Positions 26,406 to 33,343 of a stretch of 33,343 bases of DNA are shown piece after piece. A program made the position numbers and the translations under genes. Below the pieces are notes generated by a model, which did no database searches, was not told the DNA's origin, and saw only the letters and a list, made by a program, of their open reading frames with translations. How positions within the stretch are numbered: position 1 is the first letter of the stretch; each line of letters begins with the position of its first letter. This DNA comes from JBFHES01 sp041584015 (GTDB lineage Bacteria; Bacteroidota; Bacteroidia; Bacteroidales; M50B96): positions 1 through 33,343 of the forward strand of contig JBFHES010000016.1 in the NCBI GenBank assembly GCA_041584015.1. The letters run 5' to 3'.

Positions 26406-28529
26406 TTAGTGGTTAAGACGTAAACAGAAAATGCTACCTTTACCTTCGGTACTGTTTACAGTTATGCTACCATTCATTAAATCAACAAACTCTTTGCATA
26501 AGATAAGTCCTAATCCTGTGCCTAATTCGCCATTGGTTCCTTGCCGTTGGTATTTATTATCTATAGTAAATAGTTTGTTTGCTTTTTCTTTCGGAATACC
26601 TATGCCATTATCGCGTACACAAATTTCAAGATAGGTTTCTTTCTCTGTAGCTGTAATTTCGATAAAACCATTGTCGGGTGTAAACTTTATCGCATTATTT
26701 GTCAGATTCATTAGAACCGCCTGAAGCAGCTGAGGGTCTGTGGTTAAGTTAAGTTTATCGTCTATTTCAATGGTTAGGCTAAGGTTTTTAATTAAAAGTC
26801 GCTGCTTTAAGAATTGTGTTAGATTCGTTACTTTCTCTTTTAGATTAAAATGCTCCGGTTTGTACTGAATTTGATTCCGTTGACTCCTCGCCCAATCCAG
26901 TAAATTTGTTAACAAGTTGTATGTGTTTGTGGCAGTCTTTTCAAGATTTTGAATAATTTCTATTCGTTGTGCTTCAGACATTAATTGATGCTCCATTTCA
27001 AGGATTTCAATGAACCCAAGAAGTGATGTAAATGGGCTTTTTAAGTCGTGAGCAATTATTGAGAAAAATTTATCCTTCGTAATATTTAGCTCAATGAGTT
27101 GTTTCTTATGTTCTTCCAGTAAATTGTTGGAATACCTTATCTTTTTTGTACTTCGAATCAAAACAATAAATAGAACCAATGCTACTAGCAACGCTAACAT
27201 AATAAGGCCGCCAATAATTTGTTGCTTAAAAATGATAGCTTCTTTGTGTTCTGTATCTTCTTTTAGTCTGATGTTTTCTATTCGATTTTTTTCTGTTTGA
27301 TACAAAATTTCTAGTTCAGCAATTTTTGCTTTCGAATCATTATTCCAAAGACTATCTGTATAAGTCGCATAGAGCTGATAGGCTGCAAGCGCATTTGCAA
27401 AATGATTTTCAATTGAGTCTACTAAAAATAAATTGTAATATGCTTTTTGAAGGTGTTCATATGAATTCAGCTCTTTTGCTAACTCTAACCCACGATTAAT
27501 ATTAATACGGGCAGAATCTAGTAGATTGGTTCGTAAGTAAGCTTCGCCAAAGTTAATATAGACTGCAACCTGGTATTTTTTTGATAACTGAAATGGAGTA
27601 AGCTCAATTGCATTTCTGAATTTTTCAATTGCAGCCGAACCATCACCCCGTTTTAAATCCAGACTACCTTCGTTTACCAGATTACTAAAATGAAGGTCTT
27701 CATCATAGTCAAGCACAAGAATTGAGTCAATTTTGTGAAAGTAGTTATAAGCTGAATCGTATTGTTCTGTTAACTCAACAAACAAAAGTGCGAGGTTGGT
27801 GAGGTTTAGCGATTCAATATCTGTTTCATCAGTAAGCTTATCCGAAGCTCTTGATTGCTGATAATAATAATAGGCTTGATCAAAATCGTGAAGACGCGCA
27901 TATATCACCCCTAGATTGGCATAAATATAGGTTAAGTTAAAGTGAAGTTTCTTTTTTTCGTAATAAGCCCTCACTTCCTGCATATACTCAAGTCCTTTGC
28001 TGTATTTCCCAATACCAGTAAAATGATTACTAAGGTCCATTAAGTTCTTTGTTATTTGCGCCGAGTCGTTACGTTCTCTATTGAGTTGTAGCGAATACTC
28101 TAAATAATGTACTGCACTATCCGGATAGCCCGTTTGAGTAAAGAGCATTCCAATATTGCCACTAATCACAGCCGTTTGGCGCTTCGAGTTGTGTTGATGC
28201 GATAAAGCTAGAGCTGCTCTAAAGCTATCGATGGCTACTTCCAGGTTTCCTCTATGCCATTCATATAATCCACTGTGGTTGATGCTTCTTATGTATAGCT
28301 TGGGGTTCGTCCCTGTTTTAGCAATATTTATAGCTGTTTCAATATAGTGTTTGGCAGAATCAAGATTGCTTGTCAAAAAAGCGGAGCTTAAATCGTTCAT
28401 GGCATTCACTTTAGTGCTGTCTTCTTGTGCTATCAGAAGACTGGTTCTGAGACTATCCAGATTAGAATCCTGAGCACTTGCTAGTAAAAAAGTAAAGACA
28501 AAAAGATATGTGAGAATAAGATATCTCAT
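26406..28529 (-). CDS. TPR-sensor histidine kinase (second of a paralogous pair)
   Basis: I use ATG 28529, not the further upstream ATG 28550, because the resulting N-terminus (MRYLILTYLF) matches that of the neighbouring kinase (MRYLFLTLLL) and begins the signal peptide directly. 707 residues with the same order as the neighbour: TPR region, transmembrane helix (FKQQIIGGLIMLALLVALVL is its core), HisKA with His494 in SIIAHDLKSPFTSLLG, and N, G1 and G2 boxes (NLTNNAIKFTP, DNGIGIP, GTGLGLIL). The kinase cores are very similar and the TPR regions less so, as expected when two copies now sense different inputs. No receiver domain. Confidence 0.93.
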   Translation of the reverse strand: MRYLILTYLFVFTFLLASAQDSNLDSLRTSLLIAQEDSTKVNAMNDLSSAFLTSNLDSAKHYIETAINIAKTGTNPKLYIRSINHSGLYEWHRGNLEVAIDSFRAALALSHQHNSKRQTAVISGNIGMLFTQTGYPDSAVHYLEYSLQLNRERNDSAQITKNLMDLSNHFTGIGKYSKGLEYMQEVRAYYEKKKLHFNLTYIYANLGVIYARLHDFDQAYYYYQQSRASDKLTDETDIESLNLTNLALLFVELTEQYDSAYNYFHKIDSILVLDYDEDLHFSNLVNEGSLDLKRGDGSAAIEKFRNAIELTPFQLSKKYQVAVYINFGEAYLRTNLLDSARININRGLELAKELNSYEHLQKAYYNLFLVDSIENHFANALAAYQLYATYTDSLWNNDSKAKIAELEILYQTEKNRIENIRLKEDTEHKEAIIFKQQIIGGLIMLALLVALVLFIVLIRSTKKIRYSNNLLEEHKKQLIELNITKDKFFSIIAHDLKSPFTSLLGFIEILEMEHQLMSEAQRIEIIQNLEKTATNTYNLLTNLLDWARSQRNQIQYKPEHFNLKEKVTNLTQFLKQRLLIKNLSLTIEIDDKLNLTTDPQLLQAVLMNLTNNAIKFTPDNGFIEITATEKETYLEICVRDNGIGIPKEKANKLFTIDNKYQRQGTNGELGTGLGLILCKEFVDLMNGSITVNSTEGKGSIFCLRLNH

Positions 28530-28725
28530 AAATAAATTCTGAATGATCACGTGTACTTTACGTTAAATAGACTGATTAATAAGTTTCGCTGGGATGTGTA
28601 TACTCTGGTTTTTAATATTTGTTGCAATTTGTGTGAAGTTTGCAATGCTTGATGCTCAATTCCTGTAACCCAATCAGTCCTCAATATCGCAATAATATTT
28701 TAAATATTACTTGCTTTATATAGAC

Positions 28726-28774
28726 TGTGTTTTGTAGTTTTCTGTATATATGGATTTTATGTGTTTTGTAGTTT
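28726..28774. repeat. Pair of 15-nt direct repeats, 34-nt period
   Basis: TGTGTTTTGTAGTTT occurs at 28726-28740 and again, identical, at 28760-28774. Confidence 0.6.
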
Positions 28775-28805
28775 GTATCATGCAATTGTCAAATTGTATC
28801 ATACA
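28773..28805. repeat. Pair of direct repeats TTGTATCATRCA, 21-nt period
   Basis: TTGTATCATGCA (28773-28784) and TTGTATCATACA (28794-28805), one mismatch, spaced exactly two helical turns apart. This favours a protein-binding site. A small inverted repeat CAATT/AATTG lies between them. Confidence 0.5.
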
Positions 28806-28948
28806 GGGTAACGAGGCCGTTTATTGATTAAATCAATTCTACTTTATGGCAGAATCAATTTTGTAAATACAAGTTTTAAACTTTCTGTGGGTCACGTTTT
28901 AGCTGTTTTTGTTATTAAACTATATAACCCATTAAGTAGATTAGTTAG

Positions 28949-29218
28949 ATGATTAATGAAAACTATATTAGCGAGCATCATTGCTGTCAGATTCAATTCA
29001 TGGAGGAGCAACAAATACAAGTAGTTTTTAGCGAACTATTGAAAATAAAAATCAACGATGTCGGCAGAATTGGCTCCTATATTTCGGTCTATAGCAAGCC
29101 ATCAATAGATGAACATCTAATTGATGGAGTGATAACGAAAATTTGCGGGGAACTTTATTTTACTGGCAAACTTGGCCCGCTGGGTATTGTTGATGCAAAC
29201 TTTGTAAAAGAATACTAA
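28949..29218 (+). CDS. Small uncharacterised protein, paralogue of the one at 20293
   Basis: 89 residues, no signal peptide or membrane segment, no recognised family. It aligns with the 88-residue protein at 20293 over nearly the full length. The best match is at the C-terminus (FTGKLGPLGIVDANF here, FTGNLSELGFVAAEF there), and strands of similar hydrophobic pattern occur before it. It has two adjacent cysteines near the start (HHCCQ). Its stop codon directly abuts the stop codon of folD on the other strand, with no base between. Confidence 0.68.
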   Translation: MINENYISEHHCCQIQFMEEQQIQVVFSELLKIKINDVGRIGSYISVYSKPSIDEHLIDGVITKICGELYFTGKLGPLGIVDANFVKEY

Positions 29219-30097
29219 TTAGTAAATCTTATTTTGAGCCGAAAGCAAGGTATTCTTGAGTAAAGAAATGATGGTCATTGGACCAACACCACCCGGTACC
29301 GGTGTAATATAAGAACATTTCGGAGCTACGGCATCAAAGTCAACATCGCCAACTAATTTCCAACCGGATTTAGTTTTGTCAGATTTAATTCTGTGAATAC
29401 CAACGTCAATAACAACAGCACCTTCTTTAACAAATTCAGGAGTAACAAATTTTTGTTGCCCAATGGCAACAATTAAAATGTCGGCTGTTTTACAAACCTC
29501 AGGTAAGTTTTTAGTTCTGCTATGGCATAGGGTTACTGTTGCATTTCCCGGATTTGCTTTTCTTGATAGTAAGATACTCACTGGAGTGCCAACAATATTG
29601 CTTCTTCCGAGTACGACTACATGTTTACCTTCAGTTTCAATCTTATATCTATCCAGTAGCTCGATAATTCCAGCTGGTGTTGCAGATATAAAGGCGTCAA
29701 GGCCTAAGGACATTCTACCAACATTTACCGGATGAAACCCGTCAACATCTTTTTTATGGTCGATTGCCTCAATTACTTTTTCTTCGGAGATATGTTTTGG
29801 AAGTGGCAACTGGACGATAAAACCATTAATGTCGCTGTTGTTATTAAGCTCATCAATCTTAGCTAATAATTCAGCTTCGCTTGTTTCTTCAGGAAAATGT
29901 ATGTCGGTTGATTCGAACCCAACTTGTTGGCAGGCTTTTATCTTACCACCAACATAGGTGGCACTTGCACCATCATCACCAACAATAATTACAGCAAGGT
30001 TTGGTGTTTTTTCTCCACGTTCTTTCATGCGGTTTACTTCTTCCGCAATCTCTTGTTTTACTTGTGTGGCGATTAATTTACCATCAATCAGTTTCAT
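29219..30097 (-). CDS. folD: Bifunctional methylenetetrahydrofolate dehydrogenase / methenyltetrahydrofolate cyclohydrolase
   Basis: 292 residues, full length. FolD interconverts 5,10-methylene-THF and 10-formyl-THF in the cytosol, feeding purine synthesis and fMet-tRNA formation. Visible family motifs: ATYVGGKIKAC with the active-site Tyr48 and Lys52, GFIVQLPLP, KDVDGFHPVNVGR, the NADP-binding VVLGRSNIVGTPV, and PVPGGVGPMT near the end. The gene follows ffh by 27 nt on the same strand, so they are probably cotranscribed from the ffh promoter. The pairing serves protein targeting and one-carbon metabolism, both housekeeping roles. Convergent with the small gene at 28949. Confidence 0.97.
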   Translation of the reverse strand: MKLIDGKLIATQVKQEIAEEVNRMKERGEKTPNLAVIIVGDDGASATYVGGKIKACQQVGFESTDIHFPEETSEAELLAKIDELNNNSDINGFIVQLPLPKHISEEKVIEAIDHKKDVDGFHPVNVGRMSLGLDAFISATPAGIIELLDRYKIETEGKHVVVLGRSNIVGTPVSILLSRKANPGNATVTLCHSRTKNLPEVCKTADILIVAIGQQKFVTPEFVKEGAVVIDVGIHRIKSDKTKSGWKLVGDVDFDAVAPKCSYITPVPGGVGPMTIISLLKNTLLSAQNKIY

Positions 30098-30124
30098 CTT
30101 ATCTTCTTTTGGGGTCGGGTAATA

Positions 30125-31465
30125 TTATCTTTTTCTCATTCCTTTGCTGGCCATCATACGTGATAGGTTTTTACCTCCACCTGTGGTCATCATGCGCATC
30201 ATCTTTCTGGTTTCTTCAAATTGCTTTAACAGTCGGTTTACATCTTGAATAGTTGTTCCGCTACCATTGGCAATTCGCTTTCTTCTGCTACCATTTATTA
30301 CGCCTGGGTTTTCGCGTTCCTCATTGGTCATCGACTGGATGATTGCTTCAATTCCTTTGAATGCATCATCATCAATATCCATATCTTTCATTGCTTTACC
30401 TACACCCGGTATCATACTAGCAAGATCCTTGATATTACCCATCTTCTTAATCTGGCCAATTTGTGCAAGGAAATCGTTAAAGTTGAATTGGTTCTTGGCT
30501 ATCTTCTTTTGCAGTTTTCTTGCTTCGTCTGCATCAAACTGCTCCTGGGCTTTCTCTACCAACGAAACAATATCACCCATACCAAGAATCCTATCGGACA
30601 TTCTGCTTGGGTGGAAAACATCGAGTGCATCAAGCTTTTCACCGGTACCAACGAATTTAATCGGTTTATTAACCACCGATTTAATTGAAAGAGCCGCACC
30701 ACCTCTGGTATCACCATCGAGTTTGGTAAGAATAACACCGTCAAAATCCAAACGATCGTTGAACTCCTTTGCTGTGTTCACTGCATCCTGACCAGTCATT
30801 GAGTCAACCACAAAAAGAATTTCATGAGGTTCCACAGCTGCTTTCACATTGGCAATCTCATTCATCATCTCCTCATCAATAGCTAATCGACCTGCGGTGT
30901 CAATAATAATTAAATCATGACCATTTGTCTTGGCGTGCTTAACAGCTGCCTTAGCAATTTTTACAGGATTTTTATTGTCGATTTCGGCAAATACCGGAAC
31001 ATTAATTTGTTCACCTAATACTTTTAACTGATCAATTGCAGCCGGACGATAGACGTCACAGGCAACCAATAATGGATTTTTGCCTTTTTTGGTTTTCAGA
31101 TAGTTTGCCAGTTTCCCAGAGAAAGTTGTTTTACCAGAACCTTGCAAACCTGCCATTAATACGATGCTAGGATTGGTCTTAACGTTTAGATCAACTGCTT
31201 CACCTCCCATAAGAGCAGCCAGTTCATCATGAACGATCTTAACCATTAATTGGCCCGGCTTCAGCGACTTTAGTACGTCTTGTCCGAGTGCTTTTTCTTT
31301 AACAACTTCGGTAAAGCTCTTAGCAATTTTATAGTTAACATCGGCATCAAGCAATGCTTTACGTACATCTTTTAATGTTTCTGCTACATTTATTTCGGTA
31401 ATTCGCCCTTCACCTTTTAAAAGCTTAAACGACTTGTCTAAGCGTTCCGTTAAATTTTCGAACAT
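30125..31465 (-). CDS. ffh: Signal recognition particle GTPase Ffh
   Basis: 446 residues, the expected length. The protein binds 4.5S RNA and signal sequences and delivers nascent membrane proteins to FtsY at the inner membrane. The N domain occupies about 1-90. The G domain has G1 GLQGSGKTT (106-114), DTAGR (189-193) and TKLDGD (247-252). The methionine-rich M domain starts near 325 and ends with MMRMMTTGGGKNLSRMM. A consensus promoter lies just upstream (31493-31523), giving a short leader. The first gene of the ffh-folD unit. Confidence 0.97.
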   Translation of the reverse strand: MFENLTERLDKSFKLLKGEGRITEINVAETLKDVRKALLDADVNYKIAKSFTEVVKEKALGQDVLKSLKPGQLMVKIVHDELAALMGGEAVDLNVKTNPSIVLMAGLQGSGKTTFSGKLANYLKTKKGKNPLLVACDVYRPAAIDQLKVLGEQINVPVFAEIDNKNPVKIAKAAVKHAKTNGHDLIIIDTAGRLAIDEEMMNEIANVKAAVEPHEILFVVDSMTGQDAVNTAKEFNDRLDFDGVILTKLDGDTRGGAALSIKSVVNKPIKFVGTGEKLDALDVFHPSRMSDRILGMGDIVSLVEKAQEQFDADEARKLQKKIAKNQFNFNDFLAQIGQIKKMGNIKDLASMIPGVGKAMKDMDIDDDAFKGIEAIIQSMTNEERENPGVINGSRRKRIANGSGTTIQDVNRLLKQFEETRKMMRMMTTGGGKNLSRMMASKGMRKR

Positions 31466-31492
31466 CGTACAAAGTATTTATTTTTTCAGCTG

Positions 31493-31523
31493 CAAAAATA
31501 GTAAAATAGGAGAGAATTGTAAA
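31493..31523 (-). promoter_or_regulatory. Promoter of ffh-folD
   Basis: The minus strand shows TTTA (31523-31520), a 19-nt spacer and TATTTTTG (31500-31493). The boxes and spacing are identical to those at the YceI promoter. Confidence 0.6.
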
Positions 31524-31645
31524 TGAATTCAATAAGCCATATAAATTCTTATAATAATTATTTATTCATGCTCCTTAATACTCATATAAATGGTTTTTAT
31601 GATATTTGCAGTTTAAATGCTACATTTAAGGTTCAAGCTTGATTT

Positions 31646-33052
31646 ATGGAAAGAGAATTACTCACAACAAACAGAAAGGCACTTAACATTAACCTAAACG
31701 AAACTATCTATGGTTCGTTTGCCGAGATAGGCGGAGGGCAGGAGGTGGCTCGTTGTTTCTTTCAGGCTGGAGGAGCTTCAGGTACTGTTGCTAAAACCAT
31801 GTCGGCGTATGATATGGCATTTAGCGATTACGTTTATGGTTGCAGTGTTTCCCGAAGGTATGTTAGTAAGGATCGTTTGGAGCAAATGCTCGATTATGAA
31901 TATAAGCAGGTAACTAATGTTTTGGCGGATAAGCGTCACGATGGTACTAGATTCTTTGCCTTTGCCAACACCGTTGCAACACTAAACTTTAGAAAGGACA
32001 ATGAGAGCCACGGATGGATTGGAATGAAATTTCAGTTAAATGCAGGTGGATCAGAAAATGCTGTTTTGCTGCATGTGCGACTACTCGAGAACGATAACCT
32101 GTCGCAACAATTAACCCTTGGTATTTTAGGTGTTAATCTCATCTATGCTTGTTTTAATTTCCATGATCGTCCTAATGCATTTCTTCAGTCACTTCTCGAT
32201 AATCTTTCAACAGACCGCATAGAGATTAATATGATTGAGATGAAAGGAGAGGAGCTTAATTATGTTGATAACCGTTTGCTAAGTGTGCAATTAGTGAAAA
32301 ATGGAATGACCACAGCTACCATGTTCGATAGGCATGGTAATGTGCAGCAACCTGCCGACATGCTCTACAAAAAGAATATTCTTGTATTGCGCGGAAGTTT
32401 CCGACCTATAACATTTGTTGGCTTCGATATGCTTAAAACAAGTTATGGTTTGTTTAAGAAGGACGAGGATCATGAAAAGGACAAGACATTTACTTTTTGC
32501 GAAATGACTTTGAATAACCTCCTGGAAGAAGGTGACCTGGATGAGCGCGACTTTCTTGATCGGGTTGACCTTTTAAACGGTATGGGGCAAAATGTAATGA
32601 TTACTAATTTTAAGGAATTCTATAATCTGGTCGATCATCTCAATCACTATTCAATAAAAAATTTAAGGATTATTATAGGAGTGCTCGCCTTTCGAAACGT
32701 ACTTGAACCTAAATATTACGAAAAGTTGGCAGGTGGTCCAATGGAGGCCTTTGGTAAATTGTTTACTAAAAACATGAAATTGTACTTGTATCCTACCAAA
32801 CATGAAGATACAGGAGCTATTGTAACCTCCGAAACAATTGCCGTTCCTGATGAAGTGAAGCTTTTGTACAAGCATTTATTAGAACAGCGCAAAATCCTGG
32901 ATATACCCAATGCGAATACCGAGCGCTTGCACATTCGCTCAAAAGAAGTACTGGATCTAATTTGTAAAGGTGATCCTCGATGGGAAACTATGCTACCTAA
33001 GTATATCTCAAAAATTATAAGACAGAAGAAGCTGTTTGGATGCGATGTTTAG
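31646..33052 (+). CDS. Conserved cytosolic protein of unknown function (about 470 residues)
   Basis: 468 residues with no signal peptide and no clear transmembrane segment. It starts KALNINLNETIYGSFAEIGGGQEVAR and continues with GGASGTVAKTMSAYDMAFSDYVYG (landmarks IYGSFAEIGGGQEVAR, ASGTVAKTMSAYDM). It also has NLSTDRIEINMIEM, VLRGSFRPITFVG, FCEMTLNNLL and GDPRWETMLPKYI. I recognise this as a widely distributed bacterial family of unknown role that some databases label TonB-dependent receptor; the sequence gives no support for that label. The glycine-rich start and repeated strand-turn pattern are compatible with a nucleotide- or metabolite-binding enzyme, but no catalytic set could be assigned. 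It is followed, on the same strand and 91 nt on, by arginine deiminase. Confidence 0.8.
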   Translation: MERELLTTNRKALNINLNETIYGSFAEIGGGQEVARCFFQAGGASGTVAKTMSAYDMAFSDYVYGCSVSRRYVSKDRLEQMLDYEYKQVTNVLADKRHDGTRFFAFANTVATLNFRKDNESHGWIGMKFQLNAGGSENAVLLHVRLLENDNLSQQLTLGILGVNLIYACFNFHDRPNAFLQSLLDNLSTDRIEINMIEMKGEELNYVDNRLLSVQLVKNGMTTATMFDRHGNVQQPADMLYKKNILVLRGSFRPITFVGFDMLKTSYGLFKKDEDHEKDKTFTFCEMTLNNLLEEGDLDERDFLDRVDLLNGMGQNVMITNFKEFYNLVDHLNHYSIKNLRIIIGVLAFRNVLEPKYYEKLAGGPMEAFGKLFTKNMKLYLYPTKHEDTGAIVTSETIAVPDEVKLLYKHLLEQRKILDIPNANTERLHIRSKEVLDLICKGDPRWETMLPKYISKIIRQKKLFGCDV

Positions 33053-33106
33053 CAACATTTAGCCTTTTATGAATAATGATGAATCTCAATAACAGCGCAA
33101 ATTATC

Positions 33107-33114
33107 TATATTTG
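33107..33114 (+). promoter_or_regulatory. Candidate -7 element upstream of the arginine deiminase gene
   Basis: TATATTTG matches TAnnTTTG and would place the transcript start about 23 nt before ATG 33144. No good -33 box is present. Confidence 0.4.
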
Positions 33115-33143
33115 CCAGCTGAAATTAAAATTATGTTTGTGTT

Positions 33144-33343
33144 ATGATAACTGAAAATTTAAGTGTTCGCGTTAATTCGGAAATTGGAGAGCTAGAAGGA
33201 GTGATCATTCACTCAATGGGAAGTGAAGTAGAGAATATGACACCCGAAAATGCAGAACGTGCGCTTTATAGCGATATTTTGAATTTATCGGTTGCACAAC
33301 GTGAATATTCTCAGTTCAGAAGTGTGCTGCAGAAAACAACTAC
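33144..33343 (+). CDS. arcA: Arginine deiminase, N-terminal fragment (cut by the window edge)
   Basis: 66 codons are visible before the sequence ends. They match the start of arginine deiminases, which hydrolyse arginine to citrulline and ammonia: VNSEIGELEGVIIHSMGSEVE corresponds to the first strand and the G-x-E-x-E-N turn (landmarks SEIGELEGVIIH, GSEVENMTPENAERAL), and SVAQREYSQF to the following helix. The catalytic residues lie beyond the edge. The gene stands on the same strand as the unknown protein at 31646; a candidate promoter lies between them, so they may be separate units. Confidence 0.85.
   Translation, partial: MITENLSVRVNSEIGELEGVIIHSMGSEVENMTPENAERALYSDILNLSVAQREYSQFRSVLQKTT

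Larger units (their letters stand above)
28530..28948. other. Divergent intergenic region with spaced direct repeats
   Basis: 419 nt between the second kinase (minus) and the small protein gene (plus), with no convincing ORF or RNA gene. It is T-rich and contains two sets of direct repeats (28726-28774 and 28773-28805). I see no clear TAnnTTTG promoter for either gene. Confidence 0.55.

Noticed and set aside
28530..28550. Upstream start codon for the second histidine kinase
   Set aside because: The extra seven residues break the match with the paralogue, whose N-terminus aligns from ATG 28529 and begins the signal peptide.
30267..30791. Plus-strand ORF of 174 codons antisense to ffh
   Set aside because: The ffh frame contains all GTPase motifs; the antisense frame is a hydrophobic shadow without start context.
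31646..33052. TonB-dependent receptor label for the 468-residue protein
   Set aside because: No signal peptide, no plug domain and no beta-barrel pattern; the label appears to be an inherited annotation error.

Overview
The window looks like chromosomal DNA of a marine or anaerobic member of the Bacteroidota, probably Bacteroidales/Marinilabiliales-like. The main reasons are several secreted proteins ending in type IX secretion (T9SS) C-terminal sorting domains, promoters of the TTTA/TTTG-N19-TAnnTTTG type in front of a tRNA and several genes, almost no Shine-Dalgarno sequences, AT-rich intergenic DNA, and TPR-sensor histidine kinases typical of the phylum. No species can be named from sequence reading alone.

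Left half (1-17035, all minus strand): a three-gene cluster for very large secreted, probably surface-attached proteins, transcribed right to left. It starts with a 2055-residue mosaic protein (10868-17035). A 231-residue minimal protein follows (10133-10828), then a giant protein of more than 3368 residues that runs off the left edge (1-10104). The gaps between genes are only 39 and 28 nt. All three share an approximately 110-residue module that I call the TGLPY/CVG module; there are six copies. In the two big proteins, LamG (concanavalin A-like) domains are inserted inside other beta-sandwich modules, at the same loop each time. This nested, domain-in-domain architecture is the most unusual thing in the window.

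Middle (17036-24025): an OsmC-like protein and an MFS transporter overlap by 4 nt on the minus strand. On the plus strand are a divergent universal-stress-like gene, a tRNA-Leu(GAG) with its own promoter and terminator, and a small unknown protein. Then come an AraC-type regulator with a 9-bp hairpin at its start codon, a YceI-family protein, a pirin-like cupin and a small T9SS-secreted protein. Several of these belong to families tied to redox or general stress, so the regulator may control some of its neighbours, but that is inference.

Right part (24059-33343): two tandem paralogous TPR-histidine kinases without receiver domains lie on the minus strand. They are followed by a 0.4-kb intergenic region with spaced direct repeats and a second small unknown protein that is a distant paralogue of the one at 20293. 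Then come the housekeeping pair ffh-folD (minus), a conserved cytosolic protein of unknown function (plus), and the first 66 codons of an arginine deiminase (plus) cut by the right edge.
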